A model generated the notes under the pieces. The model did not search any database. It was not told the origin of the DNA and saw nothing but the letters and a program-made list of their open reading frames with translations. The position numbers and the translations under genes were made by a program. Positions 51,202 to 62,701 of a stretch of 64,000 nt of DNA are shown one piece after another; the first letter of the stretch is position 1; each line of letters begins with the position of its first letter. Source of the stretch: Closterium sp. NIES-65 (Eukaryota; Streptophyta; Zygnematophyceae; Desmidiales; Closteriaceae); assembly GCA_948144175.1 (NCBI GenBank), contig CANXME010001990.1:1674001-1738000 (forward strand), read 5' to 3'.

Positions 51202-52760
51202 TCAAGAAGTGAGCAAGTGAGGCCAAGTAGGCACAAGACCTAGCATTGTACAGCAGCGCTGATGATCACAAGGCGGAAGTGCCTTGGTAAAGATATCAGC
51301 AGTGTTGGCTAGAGAGGCCACGTAAGCAAGGCGCAGCTGACCACGCTGCTGCAGCTCATGAGCAAGGAAGCGAAGAGCAATGTGCTTCGTTCTGTGCTCC
51401 AGTCTGTGCTCCCGACACAAGGCCAGCATGGCCTTGTTGTCTACGTACAGAACTGGAGGAGAACGAGGTTGCTCTCCTAGGTCAGTCAGCAGGTAGGTGA
51501 GCCAGCGTTGCTCCTGTGCAGCCATGGCCCCCGCGTAGATCTCAGCTTCACAGCTGGAGCCGAGAACAGAAGACGAGCGGGTAGACCCCCACGAAACAGA
51601 GCCGGAACCAAGGCTCAAAGTGTAACCCTGTGACGACCGCTGTGTAGCCTGGTCGTCAGCCCAAAAAGCGTCTGCGTGACGTGTGAGGACTACTAAACGG
51701 CGCCCTTCAAGCACTAGCCCCATACCCGACGTATTGCACAAGTAGCGCAACACCCTCTTCGCTACAGCCATGTGCTCTGGTCGGTGTCTCCCAGGAGCAA
51801 CATAGCGTGCCAAGATGTTTAGAGGGTATGCAAGGTCAGGACGAGTGCAGGTCATCAGGTACATGAGGCAGCCAACAAGTTCTGGGTACGGGCCACTCGG
51901 CTCTACGGACTCATTCGAAGGCAGAGCTGAGAGCGAGTGGCGAGTAGACAGAGGAGTGGCCTAAGGCGAGGAGTACGTGAAGTCGAAGCGCTGAAGGACC
52001 TGCTGCACCATGTGTGACTGAGTCAGGGTAATGGTGCACTGTGCTCTGTCTCGGGTGATCTGCAAGCCAAGGTAGCTGCGCAGTTCACCCAGGTCAGTGC
52101 ACGTGTGTCTCTTCTGCAGCTCGGACTTCACGTGGGCGAGTCCAGAAGTGTCAGCAGTGGCAAAGACCAAGTCGTCGACGTACACAAGGATGTAGAACGG
52201 CAGCAAAAAGGTGTCGGTGCGTAGAAACAACCACGGGTCGGCAGTAGAAGGAGCAGACCCAAGAGCCGCAAATATAGTCCTCAGTGTGTCTTGCCACTCA
52301 TGGGGCGCCTGGCGTAGACCGTAGAGTGGCCGCCAGAGGCTCCACTAGGTACCAGGAGGAAACGACCCAGTGAAGCCAGGTAGGCGGCGCAGCCAGATCT
52401 CCTCGTGCAGGTTGCCCTGCAAGAAAGCTGTGCTGAAGTCAAGAGAGTGAAGCTCGTAGTCGCGCTGAGCGGCTATGTGCAGCAGCACCCGAAGAGTGGT
52501 CATCTTCAGGGTGGGAGAGAAGGTATGAAAGTAGTCAACTCCCTGCCGCTGACTGAAGCCTCGAGCCACGTAACGCGCCTTGAAGATAGGCGGAGAATCC
52601 GGCGGCCGCTTCACCCTGAAAATCCAGATGCCACTGACGATGTTCGCCCTAGGTGGGGGAACCTCGTCGACGTAGGTGCCTGTGGACTTCCAGGAAGCCA
52701 TCTCTGCGTCCATGGCTGACTGCCACTGAGAGGAGTAGGGACCCTCGATTGCCTGAGCGT
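51202..52760 (-). pseudogene. Element I reverse transcriptase and RNase H block
   Basis: Reverse strand: MDAEMASWKSTGTYVDEVPP, WIFRVKRPPDSPPIFKARYV, STAFLQGNLHEEIWLRR and YILVYVDDLVFATADTSG. RNase H: VVLTRHADAFWADDQATQRS, SCEAEIYAGAMAAQEQRWL, LEHRTKHIALRF and ANTADIFTKALPPCDHQR. Same order as D. Broken. Confidence 0.9.
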
Positions 52761-53399
52761 ACGATCGAGGAGTCGGAATGTCTGGTGCATCCGGGTCTCC
52801 CACAGGGGCAATCTGCATGGACACGAGATGAGGCAAAGCAACAGCAAAACACTGTAACTCCTCCTGCGTGTCCTCAAGGACGTCCGTGCTAAGAGCACAC
52901 TCACCCTCGATGGACGGAGGACAGATAGACTCAGACTCAGCAACAAGACTAGCAGCGTAGTCTGGACCACAGCGAGCAGCAAAGTCCACAAGCTCAGCAA
53001 CTAAGGTAGACGCAGCAGTTGACTCAAAGCAAGGGTCAGTAACAGCAGTAGCCGTAAGACACGTGACAGTAGGACTGGCAGCACGAAGGGAGTCAGACTC
53101 CGGGTCAGCAAGAGCAGGAAGAGAGGACTCTAGAGGAGACGGCAAAGGGACACGCAGTGGAAGGACGCAGCGCCATCTTGTGTGTGCCCGGGACCGCAGG
53201 AGGACGCTGACGTGGAGCACGATGACTAGTGCGAGCAGCACGAACAGGCGACGCAGGACGAGACGCAGGCTCACGACGCTCAGGAAGACCTCCAGTAGGA
53301 CCACTAAAGGGAGAAGGAGCAGGCAGTGGTGAGTCGGGTTGTAACTGTGAGTTAGGCTGGACAAGCGGTGGACACTCTAAGGAAGGAGCAGGACTAGTA

Positions 53400-54240
53400 A
53401 AAGGCAGGAGACCAAGAACCTACTCAAGGAGCGGAACGAGTACGGCCGCGGCCACGTAGCGCCTCCAGAACTAGCAGGGACAGCACCATTACCCTTAGCG
53501 GCAGCACCAGCGCGAGCAGCACCTCCAGCTCCAGCAGCGCCAACTCCAGCACCCTCAGAAGTACCAGCGCTAGCAACACCTCCAGCGCCAACACCCATAG
53601 CAGCTCCAGCTCTAGTAGCTTTAGCAGCACCTACTTCTCTAGTACCGCTAGCACTGCCAGCAGCTCCAGCACCAGGAGCACCCCCAGGCCCAGCAGCTCC
53701 AGTACCCCCAGTAGCACCAGCAGCTCCAGTACCTCCAGCAGCACCCGCACCACCTCCAGCTGGACCAGCTCCAGCAGCTCCAGCAGCACCCCTAGTCCCA
53801 GCAGCTCCAGTACCGTCAGTACGAGCACCTCTAGGACCAGTGGCTCCAGCACCTCTAGCGCCGACCCCAGGGTCAGTAGCAACAACAAATTTAGTAGGCT
53901 CAACTCCCTAAGCTCCAGCTTTAGCAGCACTACGGAGGCTGCGACAGTACCGAGAGTACCACTCACGCAGCAGCTGGGAACAGAGAGCGCCCCCAGGCGC
54001 AGCAGCCGTAGGCTAAGGACCTCCAGACGCAGCACCCCCAGGGACCGCACCCCCAGGCTCAGCACCTGCAGTCTCTGCACCCTCAGGCTCAGCACCCGCA
54101 GTCTGCGCACCCCCAGGCCCAGCACCCCCAGTCTCCGCACCCCCAGGCTCAGCACCCCTAGTCGCAGTACCCCCAGACCCAGCACCACCAAGCTCAGCAC
54201 GCTCAGGCTCAGCACGCGCAGTACCTCGCGCACGACCAGA
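53400..54240 (-). repeat. Element I Gly/Ala-rich IN-RT spacer repeats
   Basis: Short coding repeats of GCTGGTGCTG and GGTGCTGAGCCTGGGG type on the element strand, with an LLREWYSRY-type motif near 53,945-53,975. It matches the spacers of D, E and F in position, with a different repeat make-up. Confidence 0.8.
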
Positions 54241-54289
54241 GTTGACAGCTATCTCGACAGGCTCTACCGGGTCTACCTAGGAAACACTT

Positions 54290-55450
54290 GAGGGAGCAGG
54301 ACCCTGGGGAGGCAGGGGGTCTACCAAGGCAGCACCTAGCGTGAGGAAGAGCCGTAGAGGGGGGAGCGGGGCAGTGCGGTAGGGGAATAGACGGTAGAAG
54401 GGGACCGACTCATCAAATGTGACGTCCTCGGAGGACAGAACACGGCGCGAGGTGGGGTGGTAAAACTGCCAATCAGGCGCGTCAGGGGGGAAGCCAAGGA
54501 AGATGCACGGAACAACACGGGGGGACAGCTTGTCCGCAGACAAGTCACGGACAAAAGCCCGAGATCCCAAGACACGAAACGCAGACGCATCGCCAACCTT
54601 CCCTGTTTACCGCAAAGTAGGGGAGGTCTCCGGCATGGAGACCCGAGGCTGAAGGTTGATCTGATGCGCCGCGTACTGAACCGCGAACGGCCATAGAAAA
54701 TGGGGAGCAGCCGAATGGATCATGGACGTACGAGCGACGTCCATGACCATGCCAATGCGGCGGTCAGCAATCCCATTTTGCTGTGGAGAGGCCGGAAGCG
54801 TGAACGTCTGGCGGATGCCCTCTGCACGACAGAAGGCTCGCGGAAGGTCAGAGGAAAACTCTCCGCCTCTGTCGGAGTGCTGACGTAGAACAGGTAAGTC
54901 CGAGCCTAAACTCTCTCTGAGCTGGAGACAAGCTGCCCGGATCCAGTCGATCAACACCTCTGTGACGTCACCCTTGCTGCGCAAGGGGAAGACCGTGGTG
55001 TAACGCGAGTAGTTGTCACCCACCAGCAGGAAGTAACGCTCGTGACCCTATCCACGGACGCGGGCGGGGCCCCACACGTCCAGGTGAAGCGTTTGCAGCG
55101 AAGCCTCTGTCGGAGGAAACTCGGAGGAGTGAGGAGCGGCGTGCTGCCGCCCCTCGACGCAGGTAGAGGCAGGCCCCGGAGGAAGAGGAGGGAGGGACCA
55201 GGGGAGACCAGAGGCAAGGAAACGAGAGGCCATGCCTCTGAGATGAGGCAGGGAGGGGTGACCAAGGCGGTGGTGCAAGAGGAGAGTCTGGTGAGACAGG
55301 AGACGACACGAGCAGGGGGCAGACTCAAGACCAGACCTGTAGCAAACACCTGACCCGACGCAACTACCTGACCAGACGGAGCAAGCGGAGGAGACTCAGT
55401 AGTCAGTGTGTACAGGCTCGACCCCGGCTGATGGGTGAACGTGGCCAAGT
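54290..55450 (-). pseudogene. Element I integrase block
   Basis: Reverse strand: a HHRLGHPSLPHLRGMASRFL pre-integrase segment, LHLDVWGPARVRG, NYSRYTTVFPLRSKGDVTEV, LRQHSDRGGEFSSDL, NGIADRRIGMVMDVARTSM and LSADKLSPRVVPCIFLGF. Copia integrase, broken fossil. Confidence 0.87.
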
Positions 55451-55549
55451 GTCAGCCCGTCCGAGCACACGTGCAGTTGGTCACTCGCTGACTCGCAGGA
55501 GTGAACTGTTCAACCCCTCTATCCTGTAGGTCAGCACCACTCACCAAGA

Positions 55550-56180
55550 CAATGCATACATTGCAGTAAGAATAGCATCATAGTCAAGAGTATAGATATC
55601 TACACTCTGCCCGAGTAGCTGCATCAGACAGGGAGCTCAGCCGCGTCGTTAAACTCCGTACGCCAGGCGTCTCTTAGACGGGCGAAGCAGCGGGACTCCG
55701 TGTGACCGAACGTCCCGCAAGGCTGACCAGTCCGAGCACCAGTGCGAATGTCGTACGGACAGCGAGCAGTACTATGTGACTCTCCACTATGAGCATACCA
55801 CTCACGAAGCTGCTGGGGCGAGAGAACCGCGCGCGGACGACGCTGCAGCTGCATCTGGCCACTACAAGCAGCTCCCGAACTTCTCACTCCAGGATGACTC
55901 CCACTACGGCCACCCCAACAACCCCAAGTAGCGTACCACTCACGAAGCTGCTGGGGCGTGAGGGACTCACGCGGACGTTGCTGGAGCTGCATCTGGCCAC
56001 CGCCAGGAGCAGCAGGAGCAGTGGTAGCCGCAGTAGCAGCAGCAGTAGCAATAGCAATATTCGCAGCGCGGCCACCCCCACAACCCTAACTAGCGTATCG
56101 CTCACGAAGCTGTTGGGGGGTGAGGGACTCACGCGGGCGGCGTTGGAGCTGCATCTGGCCACGCCAGGAGCAGCAGTGGC
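55550..56180 (-). pseudogene. Element I gag end block
   Basis: Three successive copies of the segment encoding MQLQ(Q/R)RPR(E/A)SLTPQQLREWYA-like text (around 55,800, 55,930 and 56,100). It also has CPYDIRTGARTGQPCGTFGH...C near 55,690-55,765, the family's zinc-finger-like motif, then LRDAWRTEFNDAAELP. Broken. Confidence 0.8.
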
Positions 56181-56427
56181 AGTAGAAAGAGCAGTAGCAG
56201 TAGAAAGAGCAGTAGCAGGAAGAGCAAGAGTAACAGCAGTACGGGCAGGGCAGTGCTCACTCGTGGTGAGAAGGGCCGCGAGGGGCCGTGAGAGGGGCCG
56301 CGAAGGGCCGCGGAGGGGCCGTGAGGGGCCGTGAGAGGGCGCGATGGGCCGATAAGGGCAGAGGACGCGTCGGGAGGGCAGGCACACGGGGCGCGACTCG
56401 GGCAGGAACGAAGCGCGCTCCGGGCAG

Positions 56428-56467
56428 GAAAATATATATATCTATATATATGTATATATATATATTT
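56428..56467. repeat. AT-rich palindrome in the leader of element I
   Basis: An imperfect TA microsatellite flanked by AAAATATATA and TATATATTTT, which pair as an inverted repeat of about 40 bp. It lies about 40 bases inside the primer-binding site on the leader side. Confidence 0.8.
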
Positions 56468-56506
56468 TCCTGGTGGGCCCTAGGAAACGTTCCCACTAGG
56501 GAACCT

Positions 56507-56518
56507 GCTCTGATACCA
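56507..56518 (-). other. Element I primer-binding site
   Basis: On the element strand TGGTATCAGAGC follows the LTR with no gap, a perfect match to the plant initiator-tRNA-Met complement. Confidence 0.92.
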
Positions 56519-56644
56519 TGTGAAAGAACGAGTGATGAATGCACTAGGAAACAGGAGGGTACAAGTAGGAAAACCCAAAAGTGTTGTACCCCATATTATC
56601 TACCCCACTACAGCCTACACAGAGTAGAGCATATAAGTTTGACA
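56519..56644 (-). repeat. Element I LTR (5' end of element)
   Basis: 126-bp partner of 50,879-51,004, next to the primer-binding site. G resumes after the flanking ATTAC. Confidence 0.93.
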
Positions 56645-56649
56645 ATTAC

Positions 56650-57650
56650 ATCCTCCTTACGGCGTACGTGGATGACCTTCTTTACACTTGCACCAGCAAC
56701 GATCTCCTTGCCCAGTTCGAGAAAAACCTCAGCAACCGCGTCAAAATCACGAGCACCGATCAAGTGACCTAGTTCCTGGGCCTCAACATCTCCTACGCAG
56801 CTGACGCCATTCATCTCTCCGCCTCCAAGTACACTGAAACCCTCTCCACCAAATTCAACATCAAGTCTGCCAACCTCTCAACTCCTTATTGCATCCCGGC
56901 CACCCCGACCAACCCAAACACTTCCCGCTCACCCCCTCCGGTCATCGGCTGTATCAGTAGCAACTCGGCTGCCTCCTCTTTGCTGCCATGACATGCAGGC
57001 CTGAATTGTCCTACATCTCGAGCTAGCTCGCTCAGTATGCCAAGCGGCCTGAAAGGGAGCATATGCTGGATCTACATCGTGCTCTCTCGTACTTCATCTC
57101 CACACCGCACATTGGCCTCACCTACTCACCCCCACGACTCGCTCCTTCAACTTCGTTGGCTACGTGGACGCAGATCATGCTGCCGACCCTGCAAATTGAC
57201 GGTCCAGATATGGTTTCCTTTTCCACCTCGAGCCCACTGGTCATATTTCATAGAATTCCCGGAAACAAGAAATGGTGGTGCTCTCCTCTGCAGAAGCCGA
57301 ATTCATCGCTGCCACATCAGCATTTCGCGAAGGCCTTTGCCTTCAGGAGCTACTCCAGGAGGCAAAAATTGCGATGTTTGCAAGCTTCAAACTTCACTAC
57401 GACAACTAAAGCGCGATAAAAAATCGCGAACAAGCCTGGTTTCGGTAACCGCACCAAGCTCATCCCACTCCGCTACTTCTTCGTCAAAGACGAAGTTGAC
57501 AAAGGCAAAGTCATCTTGATTTCTACCCCACTAGTGACATCGCAGCTGAATTCTTCACCAAAAAATTGCCACGTAAGCAGTCCTATCACTGGGAAACATC
57601 TGCGGCATAACCAAGCGCGTCAAGACTTCGCTCCTCCAGGAAAGAAGGGG
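56650..57650 (+). pseudogene. Copia G reverse transcriptase end and RNase H block
   Basis: RT resumes with YILLTAYVDDLLYTCTSNDL (catalytic YVDD near 56,665), then FLGLNISYAADAIHLSASKY-like text. RNase H is represented by VGYVDADHAADP-like sequence near 57,155-57,200, KQEMVVLSSAEAEF near 57,270 and REGLCLQELLQEAK. A polypurine run (AAAGAAGGGGAG, 57,641-57,652) marks the inner edge of the right LTR. Broken. Confidence 0.83.
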
Positions 57651-57652
57651 AG

Positions 57653-58066
57653 TGTTAGGATATGGAATAGTTAAATAAACATTCCTAAGTAACTAATCTT
57701 TAACGCGAAAATGATTGGAGGGAGGACGAAAGACCAAGCAACAAGACAGTTATCGAAGACAGTTACAAGCAGGAAGAATCCGAAGTGCAAAGCGCGGGAA
57801 AACTTCTAACGGTTACCGGACCGCGTACGGTTATCGAACCGCACGTTTGCAATCCTGCATCTAGATTAGCCCTAAGGGGAATGTACCCCCTCAGAGTACA
57901 TGGCTAATTAGGACCCTTCGCTCGTTGTACAATATCTGTTTCGAAAGTCTTACAATCCCAAGTGGGACTTAGCGAAGGATCGTTTAGGGTTGATCGCAGG
58001 TAGTGTTGCAGCAAAAGTGTTAACCTCAGGTCAGAGTGACTGTAAATGACTGAGATGATAATAGCA
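57653..58066 (+). repeat. Copia G right LTR (right edge tentative)
   Basis: Starts TGTTAGGATATGG straight after the polypurine run. The right edge is set at ...AATAGCA where the reverse LTR of K would begin, giving 414 bp. No left partner was found to confirm it. Confidence 0.6.
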
Positions 58067-58321
58067 TGCATACATCGAGTTTATATCGGAAGGAACAGGG
58101 AATACGAAAAGACATAGACTAGCCGTGTACTCCAGCGAATTTCAAACTGTGTGGCACGGGAACCAGTTTCAAACCTGTTTTCGCTCTTTTCATTCCAAAT
58201 GTTTCTGCCTGCATCAGTCTTGGTCTGACGGTTGCTGGTGTCGCTTTGACTCTTCGTACTCGGTAGAGTCGGCTCCTGCAGCATACAAGAATGCCTTCTC
58301 ATTGAATTTCATATCGTAACA
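58067..58321 (-). repeat. LTR of copia fragment K (edge tentative)
   Basis: On the reverse strand it starts TGTTACGATATGAAA just after a GGGGAG polypurine run, mirroring the start of G's LTR (TGTTAGGATATGG). The two LTRs are tail to tail. The join is placed at GCA/TGC but is not proven. Confidence 0.55.
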
Positions 58322-58935
58322 CTCCCCTATATTGCTGGGCGCGCAAGGGGCTGACTCTCTTGACTACTCCCGTGAGGTCCAATCAGTGCTTGTACTGGTG
58401 ACGTGGCAGTCGCTTGGTAAGGAAGTCGTCTGCCATAGGGCAGTACGAGAGGTCAACTTTACCCTGGTCAATTTCATCCTTGACAAAAAAGTATCAAAGC
58501 GCAATGTGTTTCGTGTGGTTCACGAACCCCAGCTTATTCGCTCTAGTTGTCACAGTGAAGGCGAAAAGTGGGCGGCGCTTCCTGCAGCACTTCTTGCAGG
58601 TACAGGCCTTCGCGAACTGTGGCTGTCGCGGCGGTGTACTCTATTTCAGCGGATGACGGGGCAACCATCTCCTGCTTCTGTAAGTTCCAGGGGATTGGTC
58701 CTGTTGGCTCCAAGCGGAAGACGAAGCCGGTTCGTGGCCGACAATTCGCAAGATCAGCGGCATGATTTGCGTCCACGTAGCCATAGAGGTTGAAGGAGGT
58801 TGTCGTCAACGTGGAGTAGGAGAGCCCGATGTGAGGTGTTGAAATGAAGTACCGTAGGGCGCACTCTAGGTCTACTGGCTTACCGGAGTAGTGTGCCAGT
58901 TTGCTGGCGATGTACGAAAGGTCGGGTCAGCATGT
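58067..58935 (-). mobile_element. Copia fragment K, 3' end
   Basis: Reverse-strand remnant of a copia related to C and G. It holds the end of RNase H (LYGYVDANHAADLANCRPRT, KQEMVAPSSAEIEYTAATAT, REGLYLQEVLQEAPP, 58,543-58,809) and its 3' LTR. It is cut off at 58,936 by the left edge of H. The RNase H text parallels that of G near 57,155-57,380, but the two are distinct copies in opposite directions. Confidence 0.8.
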
Positions 58936-59778
58936 TGTTGGTGTAAGGGCCTAATAAACTCAAGCTATTAAGACTTTGTCACACTTAAAACCTCTCCTCG
59001 GGGTCACCTCCAAGGGTCCTTGGGTGCCTGGTACAAGACCAGCCCCTATCCTCGGGTCCAAGTTTGTAGAGAGAGGGATCAAGAGGGACTTAGTCAAAAC
59101 AGCAAGAGTACCATGAACGTCGCGCAGCGTATCGTGCAGACCGTCGATCGGATTTAGCTGAGAATTTCCTATATCGAAGCTCGCTCCAAGAGCTTTAAAA
59201 AGAACCAAGTTGCCTCACGAAAAGTTCTACCATTATGAAGTTATGGCTCGGACAGCGTTTGCCTAGTGTTGGAGTGCTAGCGTACTAGCGTTGACTCGGG
59301 TAGCATTTCGCCGTCGCACCGCCTAGAAACGAAATTCCAGGAAGGGAGGAATTTGCTTGAATCAAATTGACTATATTCAGGTACAAATAGAGAAGGAATA
59401 TATAGTTCTAGCTAGCATGGACCTTGGGAATAAACCTGGGAACAACTAGGGATGATCCCAAATAATTCCAAGCAACAGAACCAACCTAGCTGGACAAAAC
59501 AACAGGTGGTAGGTTGGTAAACAACCTCTAGTTCTGTTTTTCCAACCTGGGAAAACAACAACCAGGTTCAGGTCCTAAAAACAGAACCTGTTTTGTCTTT
59601 GCCCAACCAGCCAAATGCTAGTTCCGCTGGTTTCCCCTGGCCCTGTAGCATGCAGATACAGACAAACAACATCCAACCTTCACCTAAATTGTACCCCTAT
59701 AGTGCCTACCCTGCTAGACTATAGTCAACCAAACAAAACAGTACAATTTCGAGTTGGATAGAACAGAATCTGCGCAAG
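58936..59778 (-). repeat. Element H 3' LTR
   Basis: About 843 bp matching L1 25,577-26,415 and L2, starting TGTTGGTGTAAGGG on the plus strand. It joins RT-region sequence of H at about 59,778. The internal hairpin region of the family is present near 59,520-59,590. Confidence 0.88.
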
Positions 59779-61110
59779 TGAGAAAGAGCTTGCCTTCTGC
59801 AAGCCTCTCCCCCTTCTCATTCAGCACCTCAACCCCTTTCTGCTTCACCTGTGCAGATGCAGAGTATTGAACTCCAATGCTTGGGTGAGAGTTCAGATAC
59901 TTCACCACACGCTCGGCTGCATCCACGTGCTCCTCTGATGGATTCTGCACCACCCTGTCCAGCTGCCCAACCGAGAAAGAGATGTCGGGCCTCGTGTGAA
60001 CTGCTGCATACAAGAGGCTGCCCACCAAGGACTGAAATTGCTGCTGCTCCTTGGCCTCAACCCCTTCATCCTCTGCAGCTTTCACAAGCTTGAATTCTGC
60101 TGGCAGGGGAGTTGCAACTTTGCGCTCATTCTCAATCCCGTACTTCTCCCCAAGCTCCTTGATGAACTTCTCCTGGTGCAGCTTCAACCACCTGTGATCC
60201 AGATCCCTCTCGACGTGCATCCCGAGGTAGTACTTTACCTCCACAAGGTTCTTGCACTTGAAGTTCTCCATCAGCTGCTGCTGCACCTACTGGATCTCCT
60301 TCATGCTGCTGCTAAAGAGAAGAATGTCGTCCACATAGATCAGAATCAGCACAAGCTTCTCCTCCTCCCCCTTGAGAAAGAGGCTCTCATCACAGCTGCT
60401 GGTCCTGAATCCCATCTACTCTAAAACAGCTGCCAACTTCTGGTACCAGCAGCGTGGCGCCTGCTTCAAGCCATAGAAGGACTTTTTCAGCTTGCACACC
60501 CTGCCCGCACCATCCTCATACCCAGGTGGCTGCGTCATGTACACATCCTCCTCTGAGATCCCATTGAGGAATGCTGTTGATATATCCATCTGAATGATGA
60601 ATTTCCCACTAACGGTTGCATCTGCCAACAAGACACGGAGGGTAGGGGGTTTGGCAGTGGGAGCAAAGATCTCATTGAAGTCCCGCTTCTCCTTCTGCAT
60701 AAACCCCCTAGCCACCAGCCTACTCTTGTAGGTGGTGACCTGTCCCTTGTCATCGGTCTTGATCCTTAGCACCCACTTGCACTCTACGGCATTCTTCCCC
60801 TCAGGCAGCACCACCAACTCCCATGTCCCATTCTCTAGCAGGCTTTGGTACTCAGCATCCATGGAAACCAGCCACTTCTCCCTATCTGGTCCAGCTAATG
60901 CCTCCTCCATGCTAGCTGGTTCCTCTGGTGCAGGGGCAAGAAAACAGTAGGCAAGTTCATCCTCCTCATCCGGATCATAGCCATGCGGTAGAATCAGCAA
61001 TGCCTCCTCGGTCCCAAGCTGCTGCTCCGCTACATCAGCTCCTGCAGTCAGCTTCCTAGTAGCCATACGGGTACGTCCTGGCCTGGAGACGGGTGTCTCC
61101 CATCCCTTCA
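59779..61110 (-). pseudogene. Element H reverse transcriptase block
   Basis: Reverse strand: LAGPDREKWLVSMDAEYQSL, NGTWELVVLPEGKNAVECKW, YKSRLVARGFMQKEKRDFNE, MDISTAFLNGISEEDVYMTQ, SFYGLKQAPRCWY, catalytic YVDDILLFSSS near 60,320, then LVEVKYYLGMHVERDL and LVGSLLYAAVHTRPDISFSV. The block ends near the start of RNase H (LTCAD). Copia type. Broken. Confidence 0.9.
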
Positions 61111-62210
61111 TAACGACACTCTTTGGCTTCTTAGTTTTCCCCTGCTGCTGCTCTCTCCCCTCAGATCCAGCAGCTCCACTAGTGCCAGTCTCCACATCAT
61201 TTTCTCCACCAGCAGGTGCCTCCTGTACCTTCTTTCCATCACCACCCTCTGCAGCTGCCTCTCCCTCCTCCCACACACTAGGAGTCAGGTCCAGCTGCAT
61301 GGTGATCTGTTCCATTTGCTGGGACACCCTGGCCTCCGGCTGTTTCTCCCAGCTCCCATACATCATGCCCTCAACAAACTTCACATCCATGTTGTCAAAC
61401 AACACACCCTTGGAAGGTTCCCACAGCAGCCATCCCTTGCTCTCACCAGCCAGCCCCAAATGCACACACCAGACTGCACTCACCCCCAACTTACTGCGGT
61501 AGGTCTTGGGGACGTGGGCGACTGCCATGCAACCGAACACCCTCAGCATATCCACCAGCGGCTTCCTCCCAAGCCACCTCTCCAACGGCACCCACGAGTC
61601 ATCCCCAACCTTTGTGAGTACCCTGTTCCTAGCGACGGTAGCGTGCCGAACAGCATGGGGCCACATCAAGTTGCCCAGCCCATATTCTATGAGCAGCGCC
61701 CTAGCTGTCTCCAGAATTGTCCGGTTCGCCCGTTCTCCTACACCGTTAGACTATGGGGTGTAAGCCGTGGTCAGCTCCCTCTGGATGCCCTGCTTCTTGA
61801 GCCAGGCCGTCATCTCAGCTCCAAGGAACTCACCACCCCGATCTGTCATAATCCGCTTCACCACACATTCCGCTTGCTTCTCCACGAATGGCAGCCAATC
61901 TTCCCGTATCGTAGAGGCGGCATGGTCCTTCTGCTTCAGCGGATATGCCCACATAAGCCTACTCCAATCATCCACTATGGTCATAAAGTACCGCTTCCCC
62001 TTGTGCCTCTGAACCGGCAGCGGCCCCACCAAGTCCATGTGGACCAGCTCCAATGGCTTCTTGCTCCTGCCAGCTACACTATGGAAGGGGAAACGGGTAA
62101 ACTTAGAGAGCAAACAGATTTCACAATTCTCATCAGGAGGCTGTCCGTTCAGCTTCAGACACATAACGGCTCCATCTTTCTCCAACAGCTTCAACAAGGG
62201 GATTGCCACA
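61110..62210 (-). pseudogene. Element H integrase block
   Basis: Reverse strand: CEICLLSKFTRFPFHSVAGR, ELVHMDLVGPLPVQRHKGKR, FMTIVDDWSRLMWAYPLKQK, VKRIMTDRGGEFLGAEM, a NGVGERANRTI-like glutamate region near 61,735, RVFGCMAVAHVPKTYRSKLG and VWCVHLGLAGESKGWLLWEP. It then runs into an acidic, Glu/Gly/Lys-rich linker. Copia integrase with D, D and E positions visible. Broken. Confidence 0.9.
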
Positions 62211-62401
62211 TGCCCGAAGCGTCGGTGTGCCGTTGCCCAGTCCGTCTACCCAGATCTGGCCGACACTTTCACACCAACCCCTCCAACGGCATTGCACTCC
62301 CCCTGGGATGCAGACCCCTCTCCAGCCTGCCCCCCACCGTGCCACGCCAATGCCGGCAGCTGCCACAAAGATCTGTACACGTCCTTGCTCTCTTGCAGAT
62401 C

Positions 62402-62698
62402 TCAAAGCACCCGATTGCCCAGCTGCCCCTTGTAAGTGCGTGCCCCATCCGTGTTAGTACTCACCCCAGCCTTGCCAAGCTTACGGAGGGAGATGAGGTT
62501 GGCCTTGAATTCATGAACCAGAAGAACGTCGTGCAACACCACCGGCTTGCCATCCGCTCCCTTAAACGCAGCTCGTCCCGCACCCGCCACCTTCAGCGCG
62601 TGTCCAGAGGCGGAGCACACCTCGTTGATCGGTGCAGCGCGTACGTGGTCCAGCAGGTCCTTGCGCGGCGTCATCGTCCAAGCAGCGCCCATGTCCAA
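62402..62698 (-). pseudogene. Element H protease block
   Basis: Reverse strand: MDMGAAWTMTPRKDLLDHV with the D-x-G-A active site, VLHDVLLVHEFKANLISLRK (typical strand before the flap) and GQLGNRVL. It follows gag directly. Confidence 0.82.
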
Positions 62699-62701
62699 TA
62701 C

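Larger units (their letters stand above)
50879..56644 (-). mobile_element. Ty1/copia element I, LTR to LTR
   Basis: A 5.77-kb reverse-strand copia with 126-bp LTRs, flanked by ATTGC (50,874-50,878) and ATTAC (56,645-56,649), a 4-of-5 target duplication within the RT of G. Reading from the right: LTR, perfect primer-binding site, short leader with an AT palindrome, gag end with REWYA copies, protease region, integrase, spacer, RT, RNase H, LTR. LTRs differ at about 8% of positions, making it the oldest dated member of the D/E/F/I family. Broken many times. Confidence 0.94.
38881..58066 (+). mobile_element. Ty1/copia element G, split by L2 (with F) and I
   Basis: Pieces at about 38,881-42,871, 50,620-50,878 and 56,650-58,066 form one plus-strand copia in the order gag, protease region, integrase, RT, RNase H and right LTR. 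It is the same family as C. The solo LTR L2, itself carrying F, sits in RT with an AAAAC duplication. Element I sits further along in RT with ATTGC/ATTAC flanks. RT text resumes in register after each insertion. Old, broken many times. The left LTR was not identified. Confidence 0.87.
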
